Origin: Ramlibacter aurantiacus
GTDB taxonomy: Bacteria; Pseudomonadota; Gammaproteobacteria; Burkholderiales; Burkholderiaceae_C
NCBI RefSeq assembly: GCF_016722895.1
Contig: NZ_JAEQNA010000001.1
Coordinates: 186,001-250,000 of the forward strand
DNA length: 64,000 nucleotides
Direction of reading: 5' to 3'
The notes under the pieces were generated by a model. That model worked only from the letters and a program-made list of their open reading frames with translations, did not search any database and was not told the origin of the DNA. Each line of letters starts with the position of its first letter. The stretch's first letter is position 1. The position numbers were made by a program, and so were the translations under genes. Shown here in pieces: positions 58,029-64,000 of the stretch.

Positions 58029-60023
58029 TCAGCGCTTGGGCAGTTTGAATTTCTCGCTGAGGTCCAACTCGAAATCCAGCAGGTGGTCGCCGCCTCGCGC
58101 CGCACGGATTCCCTTGGCCGGGGGCAGGTCCAGGTCGTCGAGGTTCACGTCCAGGCCGAGGGGGCGCGCGTCCGCGGGTGCGAGCCTGTTCCAGCCTTGG
58201 TCCGGCAGCGGGTCCAGGCTCATCACAGGCTGCCCCGCAGCCGCCCCACTGGTGGATACAGCCGCCGAAGCAAAAGCCGGGCTCTCTTCGGGAGCGGACT
58301 CGTCCGACTGAAGGTCAGCGGCCACGCCGTGCAGCATCAGCAGCTCGCGCAGGCCTTGCACGCCCAGGTACGCACCGCCAGGGCCGGGGCGGCGCATCAC
58401 CGCTTGCTCGAGCTCGCCCAGCACCGTCGGCGATGCCCAGGCGGACTGGATCCGGGCCAGCAGTTCGGGCTGGGCCGAGAGCCCCGCCTGCTCCTCCTCG
58501 TAAGCCAGGTATGAGGGCGCCGTGGTGCCGAACAGCCACTCGAAATCACGGCGCAACTGCTCGTACTCCTGCGGCCGCTGGAGCCGCCAATAGATATCCA
58601 TCAACTCGAGCCAGGGCACGGTGCTGGCGTGCGGGTGCGAATCGATCTGCTCGCGCAGCACCGCGACGGCGCGTTCCTGCTCGCCCAGCGAGAGGAAGAA
58701 CTCGGCCTGCTGCTGCACCTCGGCGATCTCATCGATGCTCAACGCAGGCGCAGCCGGCACCGCCGCTGGCAGGTCGCCGTCGCCAAAGCCGGCCGTGAGG
58801 GGTGCCCGGTCGCTCACCGGGGCGAACACCTCGGCCCGCGCCGGCGCCGCGTCGATGTCGGCGTCACCGGGCACGACCTCGCCAAAGCCACTCAGCGAAG
58901 AGGCCATGATCGACACGGGTTGGGCCGCGGCCGGGCGCTCGAGCAGGCTGTCAACCGGCACGGACGCCCGCTTGCGCGGGGGTGCAGCCATGTCTTCGTG
59001 CAACTCGGCCTCGCCCTCCGGCACCTGGTCCGACCACCACGACGCGGACGGGTTGCCGGCGCGGCGGCTGCGCCGCCAGAACACGGCCGCCAGGGCGCTG
59101 GCCAGGGCAAGCAGGCCGCCCAGGCCATAGACCAGCTCGTTCGAGTAGCGGTCGCCCTGCGCCTCCTGCAGCCGGCTGCGCAACTCCGCGACCAGGGCCT
59201 CATTGCGGACCATCATCTCGCGCATGGCCCGCACGTCCGCCTCGAGCGAGGCCATGCGTTCGGCGTTGCGGGCAGCCTCTTCGGGGGTGGGGGCGGCAGG
59301 GGCCGCCGGCAAGGTGGCGGGCGCGGGTGGTGCGGCTGGTGCCTGCGCGGCGGGGCCGGCCGGCTGAGCCTTCCCGGTTGCCCTGGGCAGGGATTCCGGC
59401 GCGTCCAGCTTCAGTCGCGGCCGCTCCACCCGACGCGGCTGCGTCGCGGGCGGCCGCGGCGCCGGCGCGACACGCCGGGTCTGGCGCGGTGCGGGGACTT
59501 CGGCTGCCACGCTCGCTGCCGGGACGACCACCGGCGCGCGGGCCGGCATCGTCGCCTCGGACGACGGCGACAGGACCGGCAGCGCCGTCGACGCGGGCAG
59601 CACGGCCGGCGCCACCGGCGATGGCTGCGCGGCCGCCGTCAGGGTGTCGCCCGGGTGTTCGGTGAGCAGCACGAATCGACGCGACAGAGTCTGCACGCAG
59701 CCGACCTGCACCTGCACCGTCACGAACGCCTCGTTCACGGCCTGCGGCACCCGCAGCCGCAGCACGGCGGTGCTGCCACGGGCCACCGGGGGCTCGAGCT
59801 GGCGCAGCTCGACGCGGTTGTCACCGTAGGACACGTCCACCCGCGGGCACAGCACGCCGGCGTCGCGCTCGCTGTCCAGCGTGACGGGCACGGTGAGGTC
59901 CAGCGGACGGCCGATCGTCGCCACCCCCTGCACATTGCCGAGCGTCAGTGCCAGGCTGGGGCTCGCCACGGAGAGGATCAGCGCGGCGCCGGGGAGCAAG
60001 CGCCAGAGGTGAGTTCGTTTCAT
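58029..60023 (-). CDS. FimV-like cell-pole/pilus hub protein
   Basis: A 664-residue protein: signal peptide (RLLPGAALILSVASPSLA), periplasmic N-domain LTLGNVQGVATIGRPLDLTV, Pro/Ala-rich linker, a membrane helix near residue 310 (YGLGGLLALASALAAVFW), then a cytoplasmic acidic part with a TPR-like region (QQQAEFFLSLGEQERAVAVL) and the C-terminal FimV motif HLLDFELDLSEKFKL. FimV organises type IV pilus assembly and polar signalling in Pseudomonas. No LysM motif is obvious. ATG 60023 is preferred; an ATG at 60044 would add seven residues. Divergent from the PaaH-like gene. Confidence 0.8.
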   Translation of the reverse strand: MKRTHLWRLLPGAALILSVASPSLALTLGNVQGVATIGRPLDLTVPVTLDSERDAGVLCPRVDVSYGDNRVELRQLEPPVARGSTAVLRLRVPQAVNEAFVTVQVQVGCVQTLSRRFVLLTEHPGDTLTAAAQPSPVAPAVLPASTALPVLSPSSEATMPARAPVVVPAASVAAEVPAPRQTRRVAPAPRPPATQPRRVERPRLKLDAPESLPRATGKAQPAGPAAQAPAAPPAPATLPAAPAAPTPEEAARNAERMASLEADVRAMREMMVRNEALVAELRSRLQEAQGDRYSNELVYGLGGLLALASALAAVFWRRSRRAGNPSASWWSDQVPEGEAELHEDMAAPPRKRASVPVDSLLERPAAAQPVSIMASSLSGFGEVVPGDADIDAAPARAEVFAPVSDRAPLTAGFGDGDLPAAVPAAPALSIDEIAEVQQQAEFFLSLGEQERAVAVLREQIDSHPHASTVPWLELMDIYWRLQRPQEYEQLRRDFEWLFGTTAPSYLAYEEEQAGLSAQPELLARIQSAWASPTVLGELEQAVMRRPGPGGAYLGVQGLRELLMLHGVAADLQSDESAPEESPAFASAAVSTSGAAAGQPVMSLDPLPDQGWNRLAPADARPLGLDVNLDDLDLPPAKGIRAARGGDHLLDFELDLSEKFKLPKR

Positions 60024-60135
60024 AAAGCTGATCAATTCTTGCATAGCCGTCAGGCTTATCCCAGCACTAAACACGGGCTCCGGCGACTGCGGGGCCGCGC
60101 TGCGCCAACTATTTGCGCTCCACCATAATCGCCCG

Positions 60136-61653
60136 ATGCAAACAAGCTTCCAAGCTGTCGGGGTGGTGGGCGCCGGGGCCATGGGCCGGGGCATCGCCCA
60201 GATTGCCGCGCAAACCGGGTGTCCGGTATGGCTCTTCGATCAACAGGCCGACGCCGTCGCCCGGGCGCAACAAGAGGTGGGTGCCCAGTGGGACCGCCTG
60301 GTCGAAAAGGGCCGCATGGACGCCGCCTCGGCGCAGGCCTGCAAACAGCGCCTGCACGCCGCTGGCAGCCTCGACGATCTGGCCGGGTGCGACCTGGTGA
60401 TCGAAGCCGTTGTCGAGCGGCTCGAGGTCAAGCAGGCCCTGTTCTCGCAACTCGAGGGCATCGTGGCCGCCGACGCGGTGCTGGCCAGCAACACCTCGTC
60501 GCTGTCGATCACGGCCATCGGTGCCGGCCTGCGGCACCCCCAGCGGCTGGCCGGCTACCACTTCTTCAACCCGGTGCCGCTCATGAAGGTGGTGGAGGTG
60601 ATCGCCGGCCTGCGCAGCGACTCCGCGGTCTGCGACCGGCTGGCGCAATTCGCACGCCAGATGGGCCACACGCCGGTACAGGCGCAGGACACCCCCGGCT
60701 TCATCGTCAACCACGCCGGGCGCGGGTTCAACACCGAGGCCCTGCGCATCGTCTCGGAAGGCATCTGCGACTTCGCCACGGTCGACCGCATCCTGCGCGA
60801 CCAGGTCGGCTTCAAGCTCGGTCCCTTCGAGCTGATGGACCTCACCGGGCTGGACGTCTCGCACCCGGTCATGGAAGCGGTCTACCGGCAGTACTACGAC
60901 GAGCCCCGCTACCGCCCCACCGTCATCACGGCCCAGCGCCTGGCCGGCCATGTGCTTGGGCGCAAGACCGGCGCCGGCTTCTACCGTTACGCCGATGGCA
61001 AGCCCGAGCTGCCGCCGGAGAGGCCCGTTCCCCAGGTGGCGGAGATGCCGCCGGTGTGGGTCTCCACCCGCGCCGCCCGCCGGGCCGAGCTGTACCAGCT
61101 GCTCAAGGACCTGGGCGCGCGCATCGAGACCGGGCAGTCGCCCTCGGCGCAGGCCCTCACGCTCGTCGCGCCCCTGGGCTTCGACGTCACCACCGTCGCC
61201 GTGGTGGAGCGACTGGATCCGGCCCGCACCGTAGGCATCGACCTGCTGGTGGAAGACGCGGCCACGAGGCGCCGGGTCCTGGCCACCAACCCCGCCACCC
61301 GGCCCGACATGCGCGACGCCGCCCACGCCCTGTTCGCACGTGACGGCAAGGCGGTGAGCGTGATCCGCGACTCCGGCGGCTTCGTCACCCAGCGCGTGAT
61401 CGCCACCATCGTCAACATCGCCAGCGACATCTGCCAGCAGCGCATCTGCACCCCGGCCGACCTGGAAACGGCGGTGACGCTGGGCCTGGGTTACCCGATG
61501 GGGCCGCTGGCCATGGGCAACCGCTGGGGACCGGCCAACGTGCTCGAAGTGCTCTTCAACCTGCAGACCGTCTACGGCGACCCCCGCTACCGCCCCAGCC
61601 CCTGGCTGCGCCGCCGCGGCGCCATCGGCCTGTCGCTGCTCCAGGACGACTGA
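60136..61653 (+). CDS. 3-hydroxyacyl-CoA dehydrogenase (PaaH-like)
   Basis: NAD-dependent dehydrogenase of 505 residues with a duplicated C-terminal domain, the size of PaaH/PaaC 3-hydroxyadipyl-CoA dehydrogenase. GVVGAGAMGRGIAQIAAQTG is the NAD site (residues 9-28), SNTSSLSITAIGAGL and GYHFFNPVPLMKVVEVI hold the catalytic Ser and His, and TPGFIVNHAGRGFNTEAL ends the first unit. The second 3HCDH domain contains SGGFVTQRVIATIVNIASDI and GLGYPMGPLAMGN. With the next gene it forms a beta-oxidation-type pair; phenylacetate degradation is likely but the PaaABCDE genes are absent here. Confidence 0.88.
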   Translation: MQTSFQAVGVVGAGAMGRGIAQIAAQTGCPVWLFDQQADAVARAQQEVGAQWDRLVEKGRMDAASAQACKQRLHAAGSLDDLAGCDLVIEAVVERLEVKQALFSQLEGIVAADAVLASNTSSLSITAIGAGLRHPQRLAGYHFFNPVPLMKVVEVIAGLRSDSAVCDRLAQFARQMGHTPVQAQDTPGFIVNHAGRGFNTEALRIVSEGICDFATVDRILRDQVGFKLGPFELMDLTGLDVSHPVMEAVYRQYYDEPRYRPTVITAQRLAGHVLGRKTGAGFYRYADGKPELPPERPVPQVAEMPPVWVSTRAARRAELYQLLKDLGARIETGQSPSAQALTLVAPLGFDVTTVAVVERLDPARTVGIDLLVEDAATRRRVLATNPATRPDMRDAAHALFARDGKAVSVIRDSGGFVTQRVIATIVNIASDICQQRICTPADLETAVTLGLGYPMGPLAMGNRWGPANVLEVLFNLQTVYGDPRYRPSPWLRRRGAIGLSLLQDD

Positions 61654-61658
61654 AGACG

Positions 61659-62438
61659 ATGCCCGCCGAACTGCGAAGCACCAGCCAGGGCGGGACCATG
61701 GTCCTGACCATCAGCAACCCCGAACAGCGCAACGCGCTCGGGCCCGAGATCTACGCCGCCGGCGTCGAGGCGCTCAGCGTCGCCGAGACGCTGCCCGAGG
61801 TGCGCAGCGTGGTCATCACCGGCGACGGGGCCAACTTCTGCGCGGGCGGCAACCTGCAGCGCCTGCTGGACAACCGGCGCAAGCCGCCTGAGGTCCAGGC
61901 CCAGAGCATCGAAGGGCTGCACAACTGGATCGAGGCGATCCGCACCTTTCCCAAACCGGTGATCGCCGCCGTCGAGGGGGCCGCCGCTGGGGCGGGTTTT
62001 TCGCTGTGCCTGGCGTGTGACCTGATCGTCGCGGCCGACAACGCGGTGTTCGTCATGGCCTATGCGGGCGTCGGTCTCTCACCTGACGGCGGCGCGACCT
62101 GGAGCCTCACCCGCGCCATGCCGCGCCAGCTCGCCAGCGAGCTGCTGCTGGCCGGTGAACGCATCGGCGCCGCCCGGCTGCATCAGCTGGGCGTGGTCAA
62201 CCGCATCGCCGCTCCTGGCGCGGCGCTGGCCGATGCGCTCGCGCTGGGCGAGCGCCTCAACCAGCGCGCCCCGAACGCCCTGGCCAGCATCAAGGAACTG
62301 CTTGGCGAGGCGCCCGAGGCATCGCTCACCCGCCAACTCGCGGCCGAACGCGACCACTTCGTCGCCAACCTGCACCACCCCAACGCCGGCATCGGCATCC
62401 AGTCCTTCCTGGCCAAGAAGCCGCCTGTCTACCCCTGA
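61659..62438 (+). CDS. Enoyl-CoA hydratase/isomerase (oxepin-CoA hydrolase-like)
   Basis: Crotonase-fold enzyme of 259 residues. The oxyanion-hole segments are GANFCAGGNLQRLLDNR (about 63) and AAAGAGFSLCLACDLIVAADNAVFVMAY (about 105-132); the catalytic loop GVGLSPDGGATWSLTRAMPR lacks the usual double Glu of hydratases, with Asp in SPDGG. It resembles the alternative oxepin-CoA hydrolase group of beta-proteobacteria, which acts in phenylacetate catabolism. It starts six bases after the PaaH-like gene. A delta-isomerase role is the main alternative. Confidence 0.82.
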   Translation: MPAELRSTSQGGTMVLTISNPEQRNALGPEIYAAGVEALSVAETLPEVRSVVITGDGANFCAGGNLQRLLDNRRKPPEVQAQSIEGLHNWIEAIRTFPKPVIAAVEGAAAGAGFSLCLACDLIVAADNAVFVMAYAGVGLSPDGGATWSLTRAMPRQLASELLLAGERIGAARLHQLGVVNRIAAPGAALADALALGERLNQRAPNALASIKELLGEAPEASLTRQLAAERDHFVANLHHPNAGIGIQSFLAKKPPVYP

Positions 62439-62517
62439 GCGGACGGTCCGCTGCCGCCCTGCGGCCGGGCTGAGCCCGCGTTTCCGTCGACCCATCAACA
62501 GAGAGATCCACGCGACC

Positions 62518-63210
62518 ATGATCGAGGTGCATTCCTGGCCCACCCCCAACGGACACAAGGTCCACGTCATGCTGGAGGAGTGCGGCCTGCCCTACCGCGT
62601 CCACCCGGTGAACATCGGCAAGGGCGAGCAGTTCTCCCCCGAGTTCCTGGCCATCAGCCCGAACAACAAGATCCCCGCGATCATCGACACGGAGGGACCG
62701 GGCGGCCAGCCGATCGCGCTGTTCGAGTCCGGCGCGATCCTGGTCTACCTGGCCGAGAAGACCGGCCGCTTCCTGCCCACCGAGGCGCGAGCCCGCTACG
62801 ACACCCTGCAGTGGCTGATGTTCCAGATGGGCGGCGTGGGCCCCATGCTGGGCCAGGCGCATCACTTCCGGCTCTACGCTCCCGAGAAGATCGGCTACGC
62901 CATCGACCGCTACACCCATGAAGCGCGGCGCCTGTATGGCGTGCTCGACCGGCGCCTGGCCCAGTCCGCCTGGCTGGCGGGCGGCGACTACACCATCGCG
63001 GACATCGCCACCTTCCCGTGGCTGCGCAGCTGGCAGAACCAGGGCGTGGAGCTGGCCGAGTTCCCTCACGTGAAACGGTGGTTCGACACCATCGCCGCCC
63101 GGCCCGCCGTCGAACGCGGGGTGGCGGTGATGGCCGAACTGCGCAAGCCGATCACCGACGACACGTCGCGCGAGAACCTGTTCGGCGCTACCCAGTACCA
63201 GCGTCGGTAG
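62518..63210 (+). CDS. Glutathione S-transferase family protein (YfcG-like)
   Basis: Cytosolic transferase of 230 residues. The thioredoxin-like N-domain has WPTPNGHKVHVMLEECGLPY, FLAISPNNKIPAIID with the cis-Pro, and ESGAILVYLAEKTGRFL; the helical C-domain has WLAGGDYTIADIATFPWL. The SPNNKIP and Asn/Gly near residue 11 point to the Nu-class YfcG/YghU type with disulfide-reductase activity. ATG 62518 follows 79 bases after the hydratase gene. The last 23 bases overlap the converging coiled-coil gene. Confidence 0.92.
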   Translation: MIEVHSWPTPNGHKVHVMLEECGLPYRVHPVNIGKGEQFSPEFLAISPNNKIPAIIDTEGPGGQPIALFESGAILVYLAEKTGRFLPTEARARYDTLQWLMFQMGGVGPMLGQAHHFRLYAPEKIGYAIDRYTHEARRLYGVLDRRLAQSAWLAGGDYTIADIATFPWLRSWQNQGVELAEFPHVKRWFDTIAARPAVERGVAVMAELRKPITDDTSRENLFGATQYQRR

Positions 63211-64000
63211 GCGCCCGGGCAGCGGCCGCGCCCGAGCCTGCCTGGACCGGCTCCGTGTCCGGGTCCGGGTCCGGGTCCGGGCCACGCAGCCGTAGCTGCA
63301 GATGGTCCAGCGTCGCCTGCGCCTGCGCCAGGTTCTGGCCCACCCCGCGCAGGCCGGCGCAGACCAGGCTTTCGGACCCTGTGGCTTCACGATCCGCCAG
63401 CAGAGCGGACAGCGGCAGCGCCAGGGCGCGCCTGGCTGCGGCCAACTCGCCGAGGAGGTCCCGCACCTGCGCCTCGGAGGCTTGCTGCAGCCCGCGCACC
63501 ACGGCCAGCTCCCCGTTCAATCGCTGGTCGCTCTCACGCAGCAACATCAGTTCGGCCGAGAGGCCGCCGCTTTCGCGTGCGGCCGAACCCCTAAGCTCCA
63601 GCAGTCGCCGCTGGCTGGCCTCGAAGGCCGCCTGCGTTTCACGCAGTTGCCGCTCCAGCTCCTGCACACGCCCGGCCTGCTGTTCCAGCACCCCGCGCCG
63701 CTCGGCCGCCTCGCGCAGCGCGTGCAGGACCGAGTCCAGGCGCGCCTGCTGCGCCGCCGCCGCCCGCTCCAACTGGGCGAGCTGGGCCCTGGCTGCGCGC
63801 AAGGCCTCGTGTTGCTTGCCATCGTTCGTCTTCAACCGTCGGATCTGCTCTTCCCCGATGTGCATGCGAAGCGACGTGCGGGCCGCCTCGGATTCCATGG
63901 CCTCGACGCGGCTCGCCCGCTCCGCCAGGCGGGCCCTGTCTTCGTTCGCGCCGTCCAGTGCGATGCGGCAGCGCTCGAAGACCTGCCGCAGCTCGCGCAG
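63188..64000 (-). CDS. Coiled-coil protein (5' partial at window edge)
   Basis: The frame is open from the right edge of the window to a stop at 63188, giving about 270 C-terminal residues; it continues beyond the window, with no stop upstream of the in-frame ATG at 63898. Nearly all of it is heptad-rich coiled coil (LRAARAQLAQLERAAAAQQ, VQELERQLRETQAAFEASQ), ending in an acidic-Pro repeat DPDPDPDTEP and an Ala-rich tail. No catalytic motif. I do not recognise the family; a cell-envelope or chromosome-partition accessory role cannot be told from this part. Convergent with and overlapping the GST gene by 23 bases. Confidence 0.75.
   Translation of the reverse strand: MRELRQVFERCRIALDGANEDRARLAERASRVEAMESEAARTSLRMHIGEEQIRRLKTNDGKQHEALRAARAQLAQLERAAAAQQARLDSVLHALREAAERRGVLEQQAGRVQELERQLRETQAAFEASQRRLLELRGSAARESGGLSAELMLLRESDQRLNGELAVVRGLQQASEAQVRDLLGELAAARRALALPLSALLADREATGSESLVCAGLRGVGQNLAQAQATLDHLQLRLRGPDPDPDPDTEPVQAGSGAAAARAPTDAGTG
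63257..63280. repeat. (GTCCGG)4 in-frame hexanucleotide repeat
   Basis: Four perfect tandem copies of GTCCGG encode, on the minus strand, the Asp-Pro repeats (DPDPDPD) near the C-terminus of the coiled-coil protein. Hexamer slippage would change the protein by two residues without frameshift. Confidence 0.85.

Overview
The window looks like a chromosomal segment of a betaproteobacterium of the order Burkholderiales, most likely family Comamonadaceae. The evidence is the very high G+C content, the AapJQMP, Bug/TctC and FimV-type proteins, the gene order exbB-exbD-lpxK-trm112-like-kdsB-adk, and the short interspersed repeats built on TTCGGGCTGAGCTTGTCGAAG. No rRNA, insertion sequence, prophage or CRISPR array was seen. 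There is one tRNA (Lys, anticodon TTT). Genes are densely packed, often with ATGA, GTGA or TTGA overlaps, and TTG or GTG starts are common.

Layout. 1-6.3 kb: one end of an aryl-polyene-type pigment cluster. Ketosynthase, second ketosynthase-like protein, dehydratase and ketoreductase lie on the plus strand; a halogenase-like flavoprotein, an acyltransferase and a glycosyltransferase converge on them from the minus strand, with interspersed repeats between. 6.4-10.5 kb: a small uncharacterised catabolic locus (M29/NicX-like metalloprotein, NAD-dependent epimerase, Bug-type solute-binding protein, GntR/FCD regulator) with two perfect palindromes in its divergent promoter. 10.9-15.4 kb: an rnk-like gene and an AapJQMP amino-acid ABC transporter. 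15.6-19.3 kb: tolB-pal-cpoB-tcdA followed by tRNA-Lys. 19.4-25.1 kb: a lipopolysaccharide core/O-antigen operon (ligase or polymerase, three glycosyltransferases, MsbA). 25.1-28.3 kb: a single large PLD-nuclease/SF2-helicase/DUF3427 protein, a candidate defence gene. 28.3-35.2 kb: housekeeping operon yebC-purD-hemF-nadD-rsfS-rlmH-maf-rng. 35.3-36.8 kb: HerA/DUF853 ATPase.

36.9-41.4 kb: a compact four-gene operon (GTP-cyclohydrolase-II-like, DUF1688, uracil phosphoribosyltransferase, cytosine-deaminase-like) matching the URC route of uracil catabolism. 41.4-47.7 kb: clpA-clpS, a cold-shock gene with an unusual C-terminal tail, icd, a tiny Lys/Ala-rich exported protein, a DUF192 protein and sodB. 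47.7-53.2 kb: xseA and the envelope/nucleotide operon exbB-exbD-lpxK-trm112-like-kdsB, then adk. 53.2-56.8 kb: an asparaginase operon divergent from lexA, with two tandem LexA boxes in the shared promoter, plus small conserved proteins. 56.9-64 kb: a 2-hydroxyacid dehydrogenase, a FimV-like hub protein, a phenylacetate/beta-oxidation-type pair (PaaH-like dehydrogenase and enoyl-CoA hydratase), a glutathione transferase and a partial coiled-coil protein running off the end.

The most interesting points are the DUF3427 helicase, the GntR-associated locus with twin operators, the URC-type operon, the tandem SOS boxes shared by lexA and ansA, and the histone-H1-like tail on RsfS. None has been tested by database search here; family names rest on recognised motifs and lengths.
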